Source: Bradyrhizobium amphicarpaeae
Lineage (GTDB): Bacteria; Pseudomonadota; Alphaproteobacteria; Rhizobiales; Xanthobacteraceae
Assembly (NCBI RefSeq): GCF_002266435.3
Contig: NZ_CP029426.2
Span: forward strand, 3,874,001-3,938,000
Direction: 5' to 3'
Length of the DNA: 64,000 bases
Position 1 is the stretch's first letter; every line of letters begins with the position of its first letter. Below, piece by piece: positions 26,667 through 35,737 of this stretch. A model generated the notes under the pieces. The model was not told the DNA's origin. It made no database searches and was given only the letters and a program-made list of their open reading frames with translations. Both the position numbers and the translations under genes were made by a program.

Positions 26667-28034
26667 TCAGACCATCATCATCACGGGGTTTTCGATCAGC
26701 TGCTTGAAGGCGCCGATCAACTCGGCCCCGAGCGCGCCGTCGATGGCGCGGTGATCGCACGACAGCGTCACGCTCATCATATGCGCGATCTCGATCTTGC
26801 CGCCGCGCACGACCGGCCTCTCCTCGCTGGTGCCGACCGCGAGGATGGTCGCATGCGGCGGATTGATCACGGCGGTGAAGTGGCTGATGCCGTACATGCC
26901 GAGGTTGGACACCGCGGTGGTGCCGCCCTGGTATTCCTCGGGCTTCAATTTGCGGGACCGCGCGCGCGCCGCAAAATCCTTCATCTCGTTGGAGATGGTC
27001 GACAGCGTCTTGGTCTCGGCCTTGCGGATGATCGGGGTGATCAGGCCGCCGGGCATTGCTACCGCGACGCCGACGTCGGAATGATGGTGCTTGACCATGC
27101 CGCTTTCGGTCCAGCTGACGTTGCAGTTCGGGATCTTCTGCAGCGCGACCGCCATCGCCTTGATGACGAAATCGTTGACCGAGATCTTGTAGAGCGGCTT
27201 CTTCTCCTTGTCCTTCGGCGCGGCGGCATTGATCTCCTCGCGGGCAGCGAGCAGCTTGCCGATGTCGCAGTCCATCGTGAGATAGAAGTGCGGGACGTTC
27301 TGGATCGAGGCGGTGAGGCGCTGCGCGATGGTGCGGCGCATGCCGTCGTGTGGGACGACCTCGTAGGAGCCGGGCTCGAACAGCGACAGGATCTGCTTGT
27401 CCGACATGGTCGGCGCGATCGACGGCGCACCGCCGGACGGCGCTGCGGCTGGCGCCTTGAGGCCCTTGCCGGACTTGGCCTGCTCGACGTCGCGCGCGAC
27501 GACGCGGCCGTGCGGGCCGGTGCCGGTGACCATGCCGACATCGATGCCAGCTTCCTTGGCGATGCGGCGCGCCAGCGGCGATGAGAACACGCGGCCGGCA
27601 TGACCGTTGCTCTGCGCGGCGGGCGCAGCGGCCTGCGGCGCCGGAGCAGCAGCGGTTGGCGCCGGGGCAGCCTTGGGCGCGGCAGGCGCAGCTGCGGGAG
27701 CCGCGGCCGCAGCCGCAGCAGGAGCCTCGGCAGCCTTCGGCGGCGCGGCTGAAGCGCTGGGCTTGGCGGCGCCCGCTGCCTTCACGTCCTCACCTTCGCC
27801 GGCGAGGACCGCGATCACGTCGTTGACCGGGACGTCCTGCGTGCCCTCGGGCACCAGGATCCTGGCGATCGTGCCCTCGTCGATGGCCTCGACCTCCATT
27901 GTCGCCTTGTCGGTCTCGATCTCGGCGATGACGTCGCCGGATTTAACCTTGTCGCCTTCCTTCTTCAGCCATTTGGCGAGGTTGCCCTTCTCCATCGTCG
28001 GCGAGAGAGCGGGCATCAGGATGTTGATGGGCAT
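26667..28034 (-). CDS. pdhC: pyruvate dehydrogenase E2, dihydrolipoamide acetyltransferase
   Basis: This 455-residue E2 forms the core of the pyruvate dehydrogenase complex. It has one N-terminal lipoyl domain with the lipoylated Lys in ETDKATMEV (about residue 43), an Ala/Pro-rich flexible linker (about 90-145), a peripheral subunit-binding domain (VFSSPLARRIAKEAG, about 155-190) and the acetyltransferase domain ending with the catalytic motif SCDHRAIDGALGA. The ATG at 28034 gives the standard [17 protein letters not shown] start. Its lipoyl domain is nearly the same as that on pdhB. Confidence 0.95.
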   Translation of the reverse strand: MPINILMPALSPTMEKGNLAKWLKKEGDKVKSGDVIAEIETDKATMEVEAIDEGTIARILVPEGTQDVPVNDVIAVLAGEGEDVKAAGAAKPSASAAPPKAAEAPAAAAAAAPAAAPAAPKAAPAPTAAAPAPQAAAPAAQSNGHAGRVFSSPLARRIAKEAGIDVGMVTGTGPHGRVVARDVEQAKSGKGLKAPAAAPSGGAPSIAPTMSDKQILSLFEPGSYEVVPHDGMRRTIAQRLTASIQNVPHFYLTMDCDIGKLLAAREEINAAAPKDKEKKPLYKISVNDFVIKAMAVALQKIPNCNVSWTESGMVKHHHSDVGVAVAMPGGLITPIIRKAETKTLSTISNEMKDFAARARSRKLKPEEYQGGTTAVSNLGMYGISHFTAVINPPHATILAVGTSEERPVVRGGKIEIAHMMSVTLSCDHRAIDGALGAELIGAFKQLIENPVMMMV

Positions 28035-28098
28035 GCTGACCTCAAGAAGAAACTTTGCTAAAAATTCGCCTTCGACAGCGGAGACGAACAGACCAGGT

Positions 28099-28551
28099 TT
28101 AGTTGCCGATGTCGCCCTGCCAGAGGCGCTCATTGGCAGGGATGGAACGCCAATTCTTCATCATGCTGATGGAGCGGTCGTCGGCAAGGTCGATCCAGGG
28201 AATGCCGAACTTGTCGAGGATGTCCTTGGAGCCCTCGAAGGTGACGGATTCCCCGATCACGACGAGCTTGACCTTGAACAGCCCCAGCGCGCCCGCGCAC
28301 ATCGAGCATGGCGACAGCGTGGTGTACATCACCGTATCGTGAAACGAGATCGCGCCGGCTTCGCGCAGGCAGCTCATCTCGCCGTGCAGGATCGGATTGT
28401 TCTCCTGCACGCGGTTGTTGTGGCCACGGGCGATGATCTTGTTGTCGCGCGTCAGCACGGCGCCGATCGGCAGGCCACCTTGCGCGATCGAGGTCTCCGC
28501 CTCGCGGATCGCTTCCAGCATGAAATCGAAATGGTGCGCTTCGATGGCCAC
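28099..28551 (-). CDS. nucleoside/cytosine deaminase, zinc-dependent
   Basis: This 150-residue CDA-fold enzyme carries the zinc motifs HGEMSCLREAG (catalytic Glu) and PCSMCAGAL. The C-terminal DRSISMMKNWRS and overall size resemble yeast-type cytosine deaminase or a general nucleoside deaminase; the substrate (cytosine, guanine, or modified base) cannot be told. The start is GTG at 28551, two bases after the stop of the DUF5076 gene. It is inserted inside the pdh cluster and co-transcribed with it. Confidence 0.85.
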   Translation of the reverse strand: MAIEAHHFDFMLEAIREAETSIAQGGLPIGAVLTRDNKIIARGHNNRVQENNPILHGEMSCLREAGAISFHDTVMYTTLSPCSMCAGALGLFKVKLVVIGESVTFEGSKDILDKFGIPWIDLADDRSISMMKNWRSIPANERLWQGDIGN

Positions 28552-28553
28552 GG

Positions 28554-28856
28554 TCAGTGCCCCTTGCCGCGCGGCGTCGTGGTGCCGGTGTCCGTCGGAC
28601 GCTCGATCTCGGCCTGGAACATCTCCAGGATCCGGTTCAGCGCGTCCTCTTCGGTATATTCGCTCTCGCGCGCATAAGCACGCGCAGCATGACGGGCGAG
28701 ATCGACCAGCAGCAAGCCCCACATCTCGGGCTCCTCGAAAGCCCGCTGGAATGCCATCGACAGCCCGCCGTCCAGCACAAACACGCGCAGGATCTCGACC
28801 GCGTCGTCGCGGGCAAGGACGTCGGGTGGTAACGGCTGCTCCTTCGGGCCCGCCAT
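28554..28856 (-). CDS. DUF5076-type small protein
   Basis: This 100-residue protein begins MAGPKEQPLPPDVLARDDAV and has acidic and helical character (MWGLLLVDLARHAARAY, EYTEEDALNRILEMF). I associate this pattern with DUF5076, a small family found next to pyruvate dehydrogenase genes in alphaproteobacteria. No catalytic motif is visible. It lies 3 bp after pdhB and 2 bp before the deaminase, so translation is probably coupled. Confidence 0.75.
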   Translation of the reverse strand: MAGPKEQPLPPDVLARDDAVEILRVFVLDGGLSMAFQRAFEEPEMWGLLLVDLARHAARAYARESEYTEEDALNRILEMFQAEIERPTDTGTTTPRGKGH

Positions 28857-28859
28857 GGT

Positions 28860-30248
28860 CTACCTGTAGCAGACGGCTTTGGCGGCCTCGACCACCTCAG
28901 CCGCCGAAGGCAGCGCAAGCTTCTCCAGGTTGGCGGCGTAGGGCATCGGCACGTCCTTGCCGGAGACGCGCGCAACCGGAGCGTCCAAGTAGTCGAAGGC
29001 GTGCTCCATGATGCGCGCGGCGATCTCGGCGCCGACGCCGTTCTGGGCCCAGCCCTCTTCCACCGTGACGGCGCGCCCCGTCTTCTTGACGGAGTTGATG
29101 ATGGTCTCTGTGTCCATCGGACGCAGCGTGCGCAAATCGATCACCTCGGCCTCGATGCCGTCCTTGGCGAGCTCGTCGGCCGCCTTCAGCGCATAGGTCA
29201 TGCCGTTCGACCAGGAGATGATGGTGACGTGGCTGCCGGAACGCACGATGCGGGCCTTGCCGATCGGGATCACGAAATCGTCGAGCTTCGGCACCTCGCC
29301 GGTGTGGCCGTAGAGCACCTCGTTCTCGAGGAAGATCACCGGATTGGGATCGCGGATCGCAGCCTTCAAAAGACCCTTGTAATCGGCGGCCGAGAACGGT
29401 GCGACCACCTTGAGGCCCGGAACGCTCGAGTACCAGGCCGAATAATCCTGGCTGTGCTGGGCGGCGACGCGCGCGGCCGCACCGTTTGGCCCGCGGAACA
29501 CGATCGAACAGCCCATCTGGCCGCCGGACATATACAACGTCTTGGCCGCGGAGTTGATGATCTGGTCGATCGCCTGCATGGCGAAGTTGAAGGTCATGAA
29601 CTCGACGATGGGCTTGAGGCCCGTCATGGCGGCGCCGACGCCGACGCCGGCAAAGCCGTGCTCGGTGATCGGGGTGTCGATGACGCGCTTGGCGCCGAAT
29701 TCCTGCAGCAGGCCCTGCGTCACCTTATAGGCGCCCTGATATTCGGCGACCTCCTCGCCCATCACGAAGACGTCGGCGTCGCGGCGCATCTCTTCGGCCA
29801 TGGCGTCGCGCAAGGCTTCGCGGATCGTCTGCGTGATCATCTCGGTGCCGGCAGGCACTTCCGGATCCGGCTCGGCGACGGCCTGCGGCGCCGGCGCGGC
29901 TTTGGGCGCGGGGGCTTCAGACTTTGCAGCGGCGGGCGGCGCGGACTCCGCGGCCTTCTCCTGCTTGGCCGGTGCAGGCGCCTTGGCGAGATCGGCGGCG
30001 CTCTCGCCGTCGGCGAGGATGGTCGCGATCGGCGTGTTTACGGCGACGTCGGCGGTGCCCTCGGGGATCAGGATCTTGCCGAGCGTGCCCTCGTCGGTCG
30101 CTTCGACTTCCATGGTCGCCTTGTCGGTCTCGATCTCGGCGATGACATCGCCCGACTTGATCGTCTCGCCCTCTTTTTTCAGCCATTTGGCGAGGTTGCC
30201 CTTTTCCATCGTGGGCGACAACGCGGGCATCAGCACTTGAATTGGCAT
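28860..30248 (-). CDS. pdhB: pyruvate dehydrogenase E1 beta with N-terminal lipoyl domain
   Basis: This 462-residue E1-beta subunit has an N-terminal lipoyl domain (lipoylated Lys in [11 protein letters not shown], about residue 43), an Ala/Pro/Glu-rich linker (about 85-135), then the transketolase-type pyrimidine-binding and C-terminal domains ([64 protein letters not shown]). The E1-beta-lipoyl fusion is typical of Rhizobiales. It lies between pdhA (29 bp) and the DUF5076 gene. Confidence 0.96.
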   Translation of the reverse strand: MPIQVLMPALSPTMEKGNLAKWLKKEGETIKSGDVIAEIETDKATMEVEATDEGTLGKILIPEGTADVAVNTPIATILADGESAADLAKAPAPAKQEKAAESAPPAAAKSEAPAPKAAPAPQAVAEPDPEVPAGTEMITQTIREALRDAMAEEMRRDADVFVMGEEVAEYQGAYKVTQGLLQEFGAKRVIDTPITEHGFAGVGVGAAMTGLKPIVEFMTFNFAMQAIDQIINSAAKTLYMSGGQMGCSIVFRGPNGAAARVAAQHSQDYSAWYSSVPGLKVVAPFSAADYKGLLKAAIRDPNPVIFLENEVLYGHTGEVPKLDDFVIPIGKARIVRSGSHVTIISWSNGMTYALKAADELAKDGIEAEVIDLRTLRPMDTETIINSVKKTGRAVTVEEGWAQNGVGAEIAARIMEHAFDYLDAPVARVSGKDVPMPYAANLEKLALPSAAEVVEAAKAVCYR

Positions 30249-30277
30249 ATCGACTCCAAAAGAAAGCTTGCGCGCGT

Positions 30278-31300
30278 TCAGCGGTAAATGTCGGTCCAGA
30301 GCTCGGCGGCATCCGGCTCGGGATCATGCTGGGCGAAATCGGCGGACGCGTTGACGATGTCGCGCACCTCGGCGTCGATCGCCTTGAGATCGGCCTCGCT
30401 GACCTTGGCCGCCAACAGGCGGTTGCGCACCTGCTCGATCGGGTCCTGGTCGTGGCGGACCTTCTCGACTTCCTCGCGCGTGCGATATTTTGCAGGGTCG
30501 GACATCGAATGGCCGCGATAGCGGTAGGTCTGCATCTCCAGGATGAAGGGACCCTTGCCGGCGCGGCACCAGGCCGCAGCCTCCTCGCCCGCGGCCTTGA
30601 CGGCGCGGACGTCCATGCCGTCGACCTGCCTGCCGGGGATGTTGAAGGACGCGCCACGCTTGGAGAAATCCTGCTGTGCCGAGGCGCGCGAGACCGCCGT
30701 GCCCATGGCGTAGCGGTTGTTCTCGATGACGTAGATCACCGGCAGCTTCCAGAGCTCCGCCATGTTGAAGCTCTCATAGACCTGGCCCTGGTTGGCCGCG
30801 CCGTCGCCGAAATAGGTGACGCTGACATTGTCGTTGCCGCGATAGTGATTGGCGAAAGCGAGACCGGTGCCGAGCGAGACCTGGGCGCCGACGATGCCAT
30901 GGCCGCCGTAAAAGTGCTTCTCCTTGCTGAACATGTGCATGGAGCCGCCCTTGCCCTTGGAATAGCCACCGCGGCGGCCGGTGAGCTCGGCCATGACGCC
31001 GTTGGCGTCCATCCCGGTGGCAAGCATGTGGCCGTGATCGCGATAGCCGGTGATGACCTGATCGCCCTGCTTCAGGGCCATTTGCATGCCGACCACCACG
31101 GCTTCCTGGCCGATATAGAGGTGACAGAAGCCGCCGATCGCGCCCATGCCGTAGAGCTGGCCGGCTTTTTCCTCGAACCGCCGGATCAGGAGCATGTCGC
31201 GGAGCGCCTTGAGCTCCTGCTCCCTGGTGAATTCCGGGGGCGAACCGCCGTCGGTCTTGTCTTGTGGCGTGCTTGCGGCGGCTTTCTTGGGTGCGGCCAT
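30278..31300 (-). CDS. pdhA: pyruvate dehydrogenase E1 alpha
   Basis: This 340-residue E1-alpha subunit binds thiamine diphosphate with pdhB and decarboxylates pyruvate. The ThDP motif is seen as [17 protein letters not shown] plus a downstream NNRYAMGT; the phosphorylation-loop-like [12 protein letters not shown] is also present. The N-terminus ([16 protein letters not shown]) is low-complexity. It is the first gene of the pdh operon; the 281-bp region upstream (31301-31581) should hold the promoter. Confidence 0.96.
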   Translation of the reverse strand: MAAPKKAAASTPQDKTDGGSPPEFTREQELKALRDMLLIRRFEEKAGQLYGMGAIGGFCHLYIGQEAVVVGMQMALKQGDQVITGYRDHGHMLATGMDANGVMAELTGRRGGYSKGKGGSMHMFSKEKHFYGGHGIVGAQVSLGTGLAFANHYRGNDNVSVTYFGDGAANQGQVYESFNMAELWKLPVIYVIENNRYAMGTAVSRASAQQDFSKRGASFNIPGRQVDGMDVRAVKAAGEEAAAWCRAGKGPFILEMQTYRYRGHSMSDPAKYRTREEVEKVRHDQDPIEQVRNRLLAAKVSEADLKAIDAEVRDIVNASADFAQHDPEPDAAELWTDIYR

Positions 31301-31581
31301 AGGAATTCCGGGTCAGAGAAAACTTTCGTCCTCTCTAACCCAACTCAAACGCCCTTGGAAAGCACCGCAGCGGCATGACACGACTTTCATTATGCCGCAC
31401 TGCAACGTGATCGAAATATTGCAAAATCTTTGGCGCTGATCGGGCAACAAATCCACGCGCGCCAAGACGAGCGCAGATTTCGCACGCAGATTCGTGGCGG
31501 GATCAAGAACCCGTGGCCGTGCCGATTCCGGCATCCGGAGCGAACGGCGCCGAAATGGCGCCGCCCTCTCCGGCTGTCCGA

Positions 31582-33099
31582 TCAGAAGAAGCCAAGCTTC
31601 TTCGGGCTGTAGCTGACCAGGAGGTTCTTGGTCTGCTGATAATGATCGAGCATCATCTTGTGGGTCTCGCGCCCGACGCCCGACTGCTTGTAGCCGCCGA
31701 ACGCCGCATGGGCGGGATAGGCGTGGTAGCAGTTGGTCCAGACCCGGCCGGCCTGGATCGCCCGGCCGAAGCGGTAGCAGCGGTTGGCGTCGCGGCTCCA
31801 AACGCCGGCTCCGAGGCCGTAGAGCGTGTCGTTGGCGATCTCGAGCGCCTCATCGTCGTTCCTGAATGTCGTGACCGAGACCACGGGGCCGAAGATCTCC
31901 TCCTGGAAGATTCGCATCTTGTTGTGGCCCTCGAACACGGTCGGCTGGACATAGAAGCCACCGGCGAGATCGCCTGCGAGTTCGGCACGTCCGCCGCCGG
32001 CCAGCACCTTGGCGCCCTCCTGCTTTCCGATGTCGATGTAGGAGAGGATTTTTGCGAGCTGCTCGCCGGAGGCCTGCGCGCCGATCATGGTGTCGGCCGC
32101 GCGCGGGTCGCCCTGCTTGATCGCCGCGACGCGCTTCAAGGCCCGCTCCATGAAGCGGTCGTAGATGTCGGCATGGACCAGCGCCCTGCTCGGACAGGTG
32201 CAGACCTCGCCCTGGTTCAGCGCGAACATCACAAAACCTTCGATCGCCTTGTCGAAGAAATCGTCGTCCTCGGCGGTGACGTCGCTGAAGAAGATGTTCG
32301 GCGACTTGCCGCCGAGCTCCAGCGTGACCGGAATGAGGTTCTGGCTGGCATATTGCATGATCAGCCGGCCCGTCGTGGTCTCGCCGGTGAAGGCGATCTT
32401 GGCGATGCGCGGGCTCGAGGCCAGCGGCTTGCCGGCCTCGAGGCCGAAGCCGTTGACGATGTTGAGGACGCCTGATGGCAGGATGTCGGCGATGATCTCG
32501 GCCCAGACCATGATCGAGGCCGGGGTCTGCTCGGCGGGCTTGAGCACGACGCAATTACCGGCGGCGAGCGCGGGCGCGAGCTTCCAGCAGGCCATCAGCA
32601 GCGGGAAGTTCCAGGGGATGATCTGGCCGACCACGCCGAGCGGCTCGTGGAAATGATAAGCGATGGTGTCGTGGTCGATCTCGCCGATCGAGCCTTCCTG
32701 CGCGCGGACGACGCCGGCGAAATAGCGGAAGTGATCGATGGCGAGCGGGATGTCGGCGGCGCGGGTCTCGCGGATCGGTTTGCCGTTGTCCCAGGTCTCG
32801 GCGATGGCGAGACGCTCGAGATTGTCTTCCATGCGGTCGGCGATCCGGTTCAGCAGCGCGGCGCGCTCGGCGACGCTGGTGCGGCCCCAGGCGCCCTTGG
32901 CGGCATGGGCCGCGTCGAGCGCCAACTCGACGTCCTGCGCGTCCGAGCGCGCGATCTTGCAGACGATCTGGCCTGTCACCGGCGAGGCATTGTCGAAATA
33001 TTTGCCGGCGACCGGCGCGACGAATTTGCCGCCGATGAAATTGTCGTAGCGTTCGGCAAACGGAACTCTGGTCACACTGAGGAATTCCACCTTGTTCAT
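31582..33099 (-). CDS. NAD-dependent aldehyde dehydrogenase (AcoD/ExaC type)
   Basis: This 505-residue aldehyde dehydrogenase oxidises small aldehydes such as acetaldehyde. Features are the cofactor motif [14 protein letters not shown], catalytic Glu in [12 protein letters not shown], and catalytic Cys in [11 protein letters not shown]. The double-cysteine CTCPSR and the C-terminal [11 protein letters not shown] match the AcoD/ExaC group involved in ethanol and acetoin catabolism. An AcoR-like regulator lies upstream in the same direction, and a perfect palindrome in the 268-bp spacer is a likely operator. Confidence 0.92.
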   Translation of the reverse strand: MNKVEFLSVTRVPFAERYDNFIGGKFVAPVAGKYFDNASPVTGQIVCKIARSDAQDVELALDAAHAAKGAWGRTSVAERAALLNRIADRMEDNLERLAIAETWDNGKPIRETRAADIPLAIDHFRYFAGVVRAQEGSIGEIDHDTIAYHFHEPLGVVGQIIPWNFPLLMACWKLAPALAAGNCVVLKPAEQTPASIMVWAEIIADILPSGVLNIVNGFGLEAGKPLASSPRIAKIAFTGETTTGRLIMQYASQNLIPVTLELGGKSPNIFFSDVTAEDDDFFDKAIEGFVMFALNQGEVCTCPSRALVHADIYDRFMERALKRVAAIKQGDPRAADTMIGAQASGEQLAKILSYIDIGKQEGAKVLAGGGRAELAGDLAGGFYVQPTVFEGHNKMRIFQEEIFGPVVSVTTFRNDDEALEIANDTLYGLGAGVWSRDANRCYRFGRAIQAGRVWTNCYHAYPAHAAFGGYKQSGVGRETHKMMLDHYQQTKNLLVSYSPKKLGFF

Positions 33100-33214
33100 T
33101 GATCACTCCCGATGTCTGCTGTTTGCGCAATTCGTCGCGTTGTCGCGACTTGCGCGGACGATGATGCGGGAGGTGTTCTCTGTCAGCCCCGAGGGGAGCG
33201 ATGGCGGAGCCGAC

Positions 33215-33234
33215 CTGTCGCAGTTCTGCGACAG
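33215..33234. promoter_or_regulatory. perfect palindrome upstream of aldehyde dehydrogenase
   Basis: CTGTCGCA (33215-33222), GTTC, TGCGACAG (33227-33234) is a perfect 8-bp inverted repeat with a 4-base centre, ~115 bp upstream of the aldehyde dehydrogenase start. A related half-site GTTGTCGCGAC occurs at about 33138-33148. I infer that it is the binding site of the adjacent AcoR-like regulator. Confidence 0.6.
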
Positions 33235-33367
33235 TGCCGGAGAGCACCCACGCGTCCCGGACGCGCCGCAACGCTTTTCGCGTTGCCGCGCAGAGCCGGG
33301 GGCACGAGACCAAAATTTCAGCGCACCTTGTCGATGCTGCCCTGACGGCTCGGGGAAAAAGCGCCGC

Positions 33368-34330
33368 TCAGTGATTCAGCCCGAACCGCTTCAACTTCCG
33401 GTGCAGCGTGGCGCGGCTGATGCCGAGGGCCTTGGCGGCTGCCGAGACATTGCCGCCGGCGCGGAGCAGCGCGCGCTGGACCACCGCGCGCTGACCGCCG
33501 GCAAGATGGTCACGCGCGGCATCGCCGCCGAGGAGATCGGCCGCGGGCACCGGTTGCAATGCCCGGCCAGGAGCAATTCCAAGCGCCGCCCGGGCCGAGC
33601 GGGTCGCGCCGATCACGAGGTCGTCCGCATCGACCGCGACGAGGCCGCCGCACTGGCCGTCCGCAGCTTGCGTCAGGACGATACGGGCATGGCTGAACGC
33701 CCTGCGGAACAGATCAGCTTCGATACGCCTGGCCGCCTCGCCCGCTGCAAGCGCGATCAGGCTGGAGAATGCATCGGTGCGGTCGGCCCGGCAGGAGGAG
33801 ACGTCGAGCACGCCCGCCAGCGCCGCCTCGTGGTCGTAGATCGGAACGGCGGTGCAGCTCAGAAGCGTGTTGCGGGTGAAGAAATGCTGGTCGCGGTCGA
33901 TCGTCAGCGGACGCTGCTCGACCAGGCAGGTGCCGATGCCGTTGGTGCCCTCGTGCTCCTCGCTCCACACCGCACCGGTCCACAGGCCCCAGGACTGAAA
34001 GGTCGCGTCGTCCGCCGCCGTGCCGCGACGATCGACCGGCACGCCCTCGCCGTCGGCGAGCAGCACGCAGCAGCCGCTGGCGCCGACGGCCTGATAGAGC
34101 CGATCCATCGCGCCTTGCGCAGCGGCCAGCAGCGGCGCGATGCGCTCGCGCGCCTGGAGCAGCTCGGCTTCGGTCAGCCGCATCGGCGAGGTGCGGCCAC
34201 CGGGATCGAGATGATGCAATCTGGACGAACGGCGCCACGAGGCCACGAGCGCGGACCGTGCCGCCTGGCCTGACGCGATGGCGGCCTCGACACGGGCCGC
34301 GTGATGCCGGGGCATTGACCCATTCATCAC
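33368..34330 (-). CDS. AcoR-like regulator without AAA+ domain (GAF + Fis-type HTH)
   Basis: This 320-residue protein has the N-terminal GAF-type sensor domain of acetoin-catabolism regulators (ADGEGVPVDRRGTAAD, WSEEHEGTNGIGTCLVEQRP, FFTRNTLLSCTAVPIYDHEAALAGVLD) and a C-terminal Fis-type helix-turn-helix (GGNVSAAAKALGISRATLHRKLKRFG). The central sigma-54 AAA+ ATPase that AcoR proteins usually carry is missing: there is no Walker A and no GAFTGA. It therefore cannot drive sigma-54 open-complex formation and probably acts as a conventional DNA binder for the downstream aldehyde dehydrogenase gene. Confidence 0.85.
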   Translation of the reverse strand: MMNGSMPRHHAARVEAAIASGQAARSALVASWRRSSRLHHLDPGGRTSPMRLTEAELLQARERIAPLLAAAQGAMDRLYQAVGASGCCVLLADGEGVPVDRRGTAADDATFQSWGLWTGAVWSEEHEGTNGIGTCLVEQRPLTIDRDQHFFTRNTLLSCTAVPIYDHEAALAGVLDVSSCRADRTDAFSSLIALAAGEAARRIEADLFRRAFSHARIVLTQAADGQCGGLVAVDADDLVIGATRSARAALGIAPGRALQPVPAADLLGGDAARDHLAGGQRAVVQRALLRAGGNVSAAAKALGISRATLHRKLKRFGLNH

Positions 34331-34541
34331 AGTTTCCTCCGGATGACAGACTAGGATGTGCCGGCGCCGCCTGGTTGATCTGCGTCAACTTCGGCGAGCG
34401 CAACAGAAGCCATGAGCCCGCTATGGCGCTGCCGTCAAGGCAGCCCCCCGGTTCTAGAGTTACGACCTTTGCAGGAGGGAAAGGCAGGCGGCGGATTTCG
34501 GCAGCGGCTTTCGCTGTCGGTTTCGAAGCTTGCGGAAAGCG

Positions 34542-34859
34542 CTACTTCGCCGGGATCATCCGAACGAGATCGCGCGGGTTGACGTAGTCGAGCTGGAAGC
34601 GCGCCCGCTCGTCCAGCATGTCGGGGTCGATCCGCTCGGACCGCAGCAGCGACACCCGCTGCTCGCTCCTGGCACGCTCACGCTTGAGCTGGGCCAGCTC
34701 GCTGGTCAGGGCGATGATCTCCTGGTCGAGTTCCTGGCGGGCGTTGAGGCCGTATTTGCCGGTGTAGGCGTTGACGCCGAAATAGCCGACGATGGCCGCT
34801 GCCATCGCATAGAGGGCAAGACCGGTCAGGATCGATTTCAGGCGCGCGCGCGAGACCAT
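34542..34859 (-). CDS. ftsB: cell-division protein FtsB-like septum formation initiator
   Basis: This 105-residue bitopic membrane protein has one membrane segment (SILTGLALYAMAAAIVGYFG, about residues 9-28) followed by a coiled coil (ARQELDQEIIALTSELAQLK) and a short C-terminal region. It would act in the divisome with FtsL and FtsQ. The ATG at 34859 (MVSRARLK) is preferred from homologues; a longer frame starts at 34913. Its place between eno and pdhA matches the usual Rhizobiales order. Confidence 0.88.
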   Translation of the reverse strand: MVSRARLKSILTGLALYAMAAAIVGYFGVNAYTGKYGLNARQELDQEIIALTSELAQLKRERARSEQRVSLLRSERIDPDMLDERARFQLDYVNPRDLVRMIPAK

Positions 34860-34925
34860 CCTGGGAAGATGGGACAGGTTGGTTAAGGGAGTGCTAATTG
34901 CCCCTGTCGCCATTCGTCATGCCTG

Positions 34926-34994
34926 GGCCAAGATTTGGATGGCCAAGACTTTAGCAAAGACGTGGATGGCCGGGACGAGCCCGGCCATGACGGA
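34926..34994. repeat. GGCCAAGA direct repeats followed by ATGGCCGGG palindrome
   Basis: Two 15-base-like units start GGCCAAGA (34926 and 34941), with a third degenerate one near 34956. They run into a palindrome with arms ATGGCCGGG (34966-34974) and CCCGGCCAT (34980-34988). It sits between ftsB and the FMN reductase gene. The palindrome resembles a common Bradyrhizobium intergenic repeat. Confidence 0.65.
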
Positions 34995-35006
34995 GCGTGT
35001 TGGGCT

Positions 35007-35558
35007 TCAGCCGTGGTGCTTGGCGACGTGCGCGGCGAAGGCGTCGATATAGGCCTGGAGCACAGGCTTCAGGGAGTCCTTGGTCAGGTTGCCTTCGGCG
35101 TCGAAAGCATCGCCGACCGCGTTCAGATAGGCCTCCGGCTGCTGCATGATCGGGCCGGAAATACCGGGCAGGATGTTCTGCAGCGTCTTGGTGGCGCTGA
35201 CGCCGCCGAGCGGGCCCGGCGAGTTCGAGATGATGCCGACCGGCTTGCCGTTGAACGAGCTCTTGCCGTAGGGGCGCGAGGCAACGTCGATGGCGTTCTT
35301 CAGCACACCCGGAATGGCGCGGTTGTATTCCGGCGTCACGAAAATGACGCCGTCCGACTTCTGCAGCTTGTCGCGGAAGGCCAGCCAATCCGCGGGCGGC
35401 GCGCCTTCGAGGTCCTGGTTGAAGAACGAGATGCCGGCTGGCGTGACGACCTCGAGCTTGAGCGTGTCAGGCGCAAGCTTGGCCAGCGCATTGGCGATCT
35501 TCAGCGAAAAGCTGTCCTTGCGCAGGCTGCCGGCGATCACGACGATGTTGTAGGCCAT
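35007..35558 (-). CDS. NADPH-dependent FMN reductase
   Basis: This 183-residue flavodoxin-like reductase has the FMN-binding loop VVIAGSLRKDSFSLK near the N-terminus and the TPEYNRAIPGVLKNAID motif of the NADPH-dependent FMN reductase/azoreductase/chromate reductase family. It probably reduces quinones or FMN with NAD(P)H. The ATG at 35558 follows CCAAGGACA; sequence upstream in frame is not family-like. It lies just downstream (in transcription sense) of the MBL gene but a terminator hairpin separates them. Confidence 0.9.
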   Translation of the reverse strand: MAYNIVVIAGSLRKDSFSLKIANALAKLAPDTLKLEVVTPAGISFFNQDLEGAPPADWLAFRDKLQKSDGVIFVTPEYNRAIPGVLKNAIDVASRPYGKSSFNGKPVGIISNSPGPLGGVSATKTLQNILPGISGPIMQQPEAYLNAVGDAFDAEGNLTKDSLKPVLQAYIDAFAAHVAKHHG

Positions 35559-35689
35559 GGATTGTCCTTGGAGGCTTGGGTGGAAGTGCCGCGGCGGCAC
35601 TTAAGCGATCCAGCGCAATGGATGCAAGTGCATGAACCGGTCCGATTTGGAAACGCAACGTTTCGCAAAGCAAGATGGTTGCCTAAAAG

Positions 35690-35715
35690 GATCGGGCCGC
35701 CGCAGCGGCCCGATC
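35690..35715 (-). terminator. intrinsic terminator after the MBL hydrolase gene
   Basis: GATCGGGCCGC (35690-35700), CGCA loop, GCGGCCCGATC (35705-35715) is a perfect 11-bp stem. Read on the minus strand it is followed by CCTTTTAGG, a short U run. It lies 22 bp beyond the MBL stop. Confidence 0.85.
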
Positions 35716-35737
35716 TCGCCCGAAAGTCGTGGACGTC

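Noticed and set aside
33100..33214. Possible sigma-54 (-24/-12) promoter before the aldehyde dehydrogenase
   Set aside because: A TTGCGC near 33155 has no GG at the required distance; no convincing -24/-12 pair was found.
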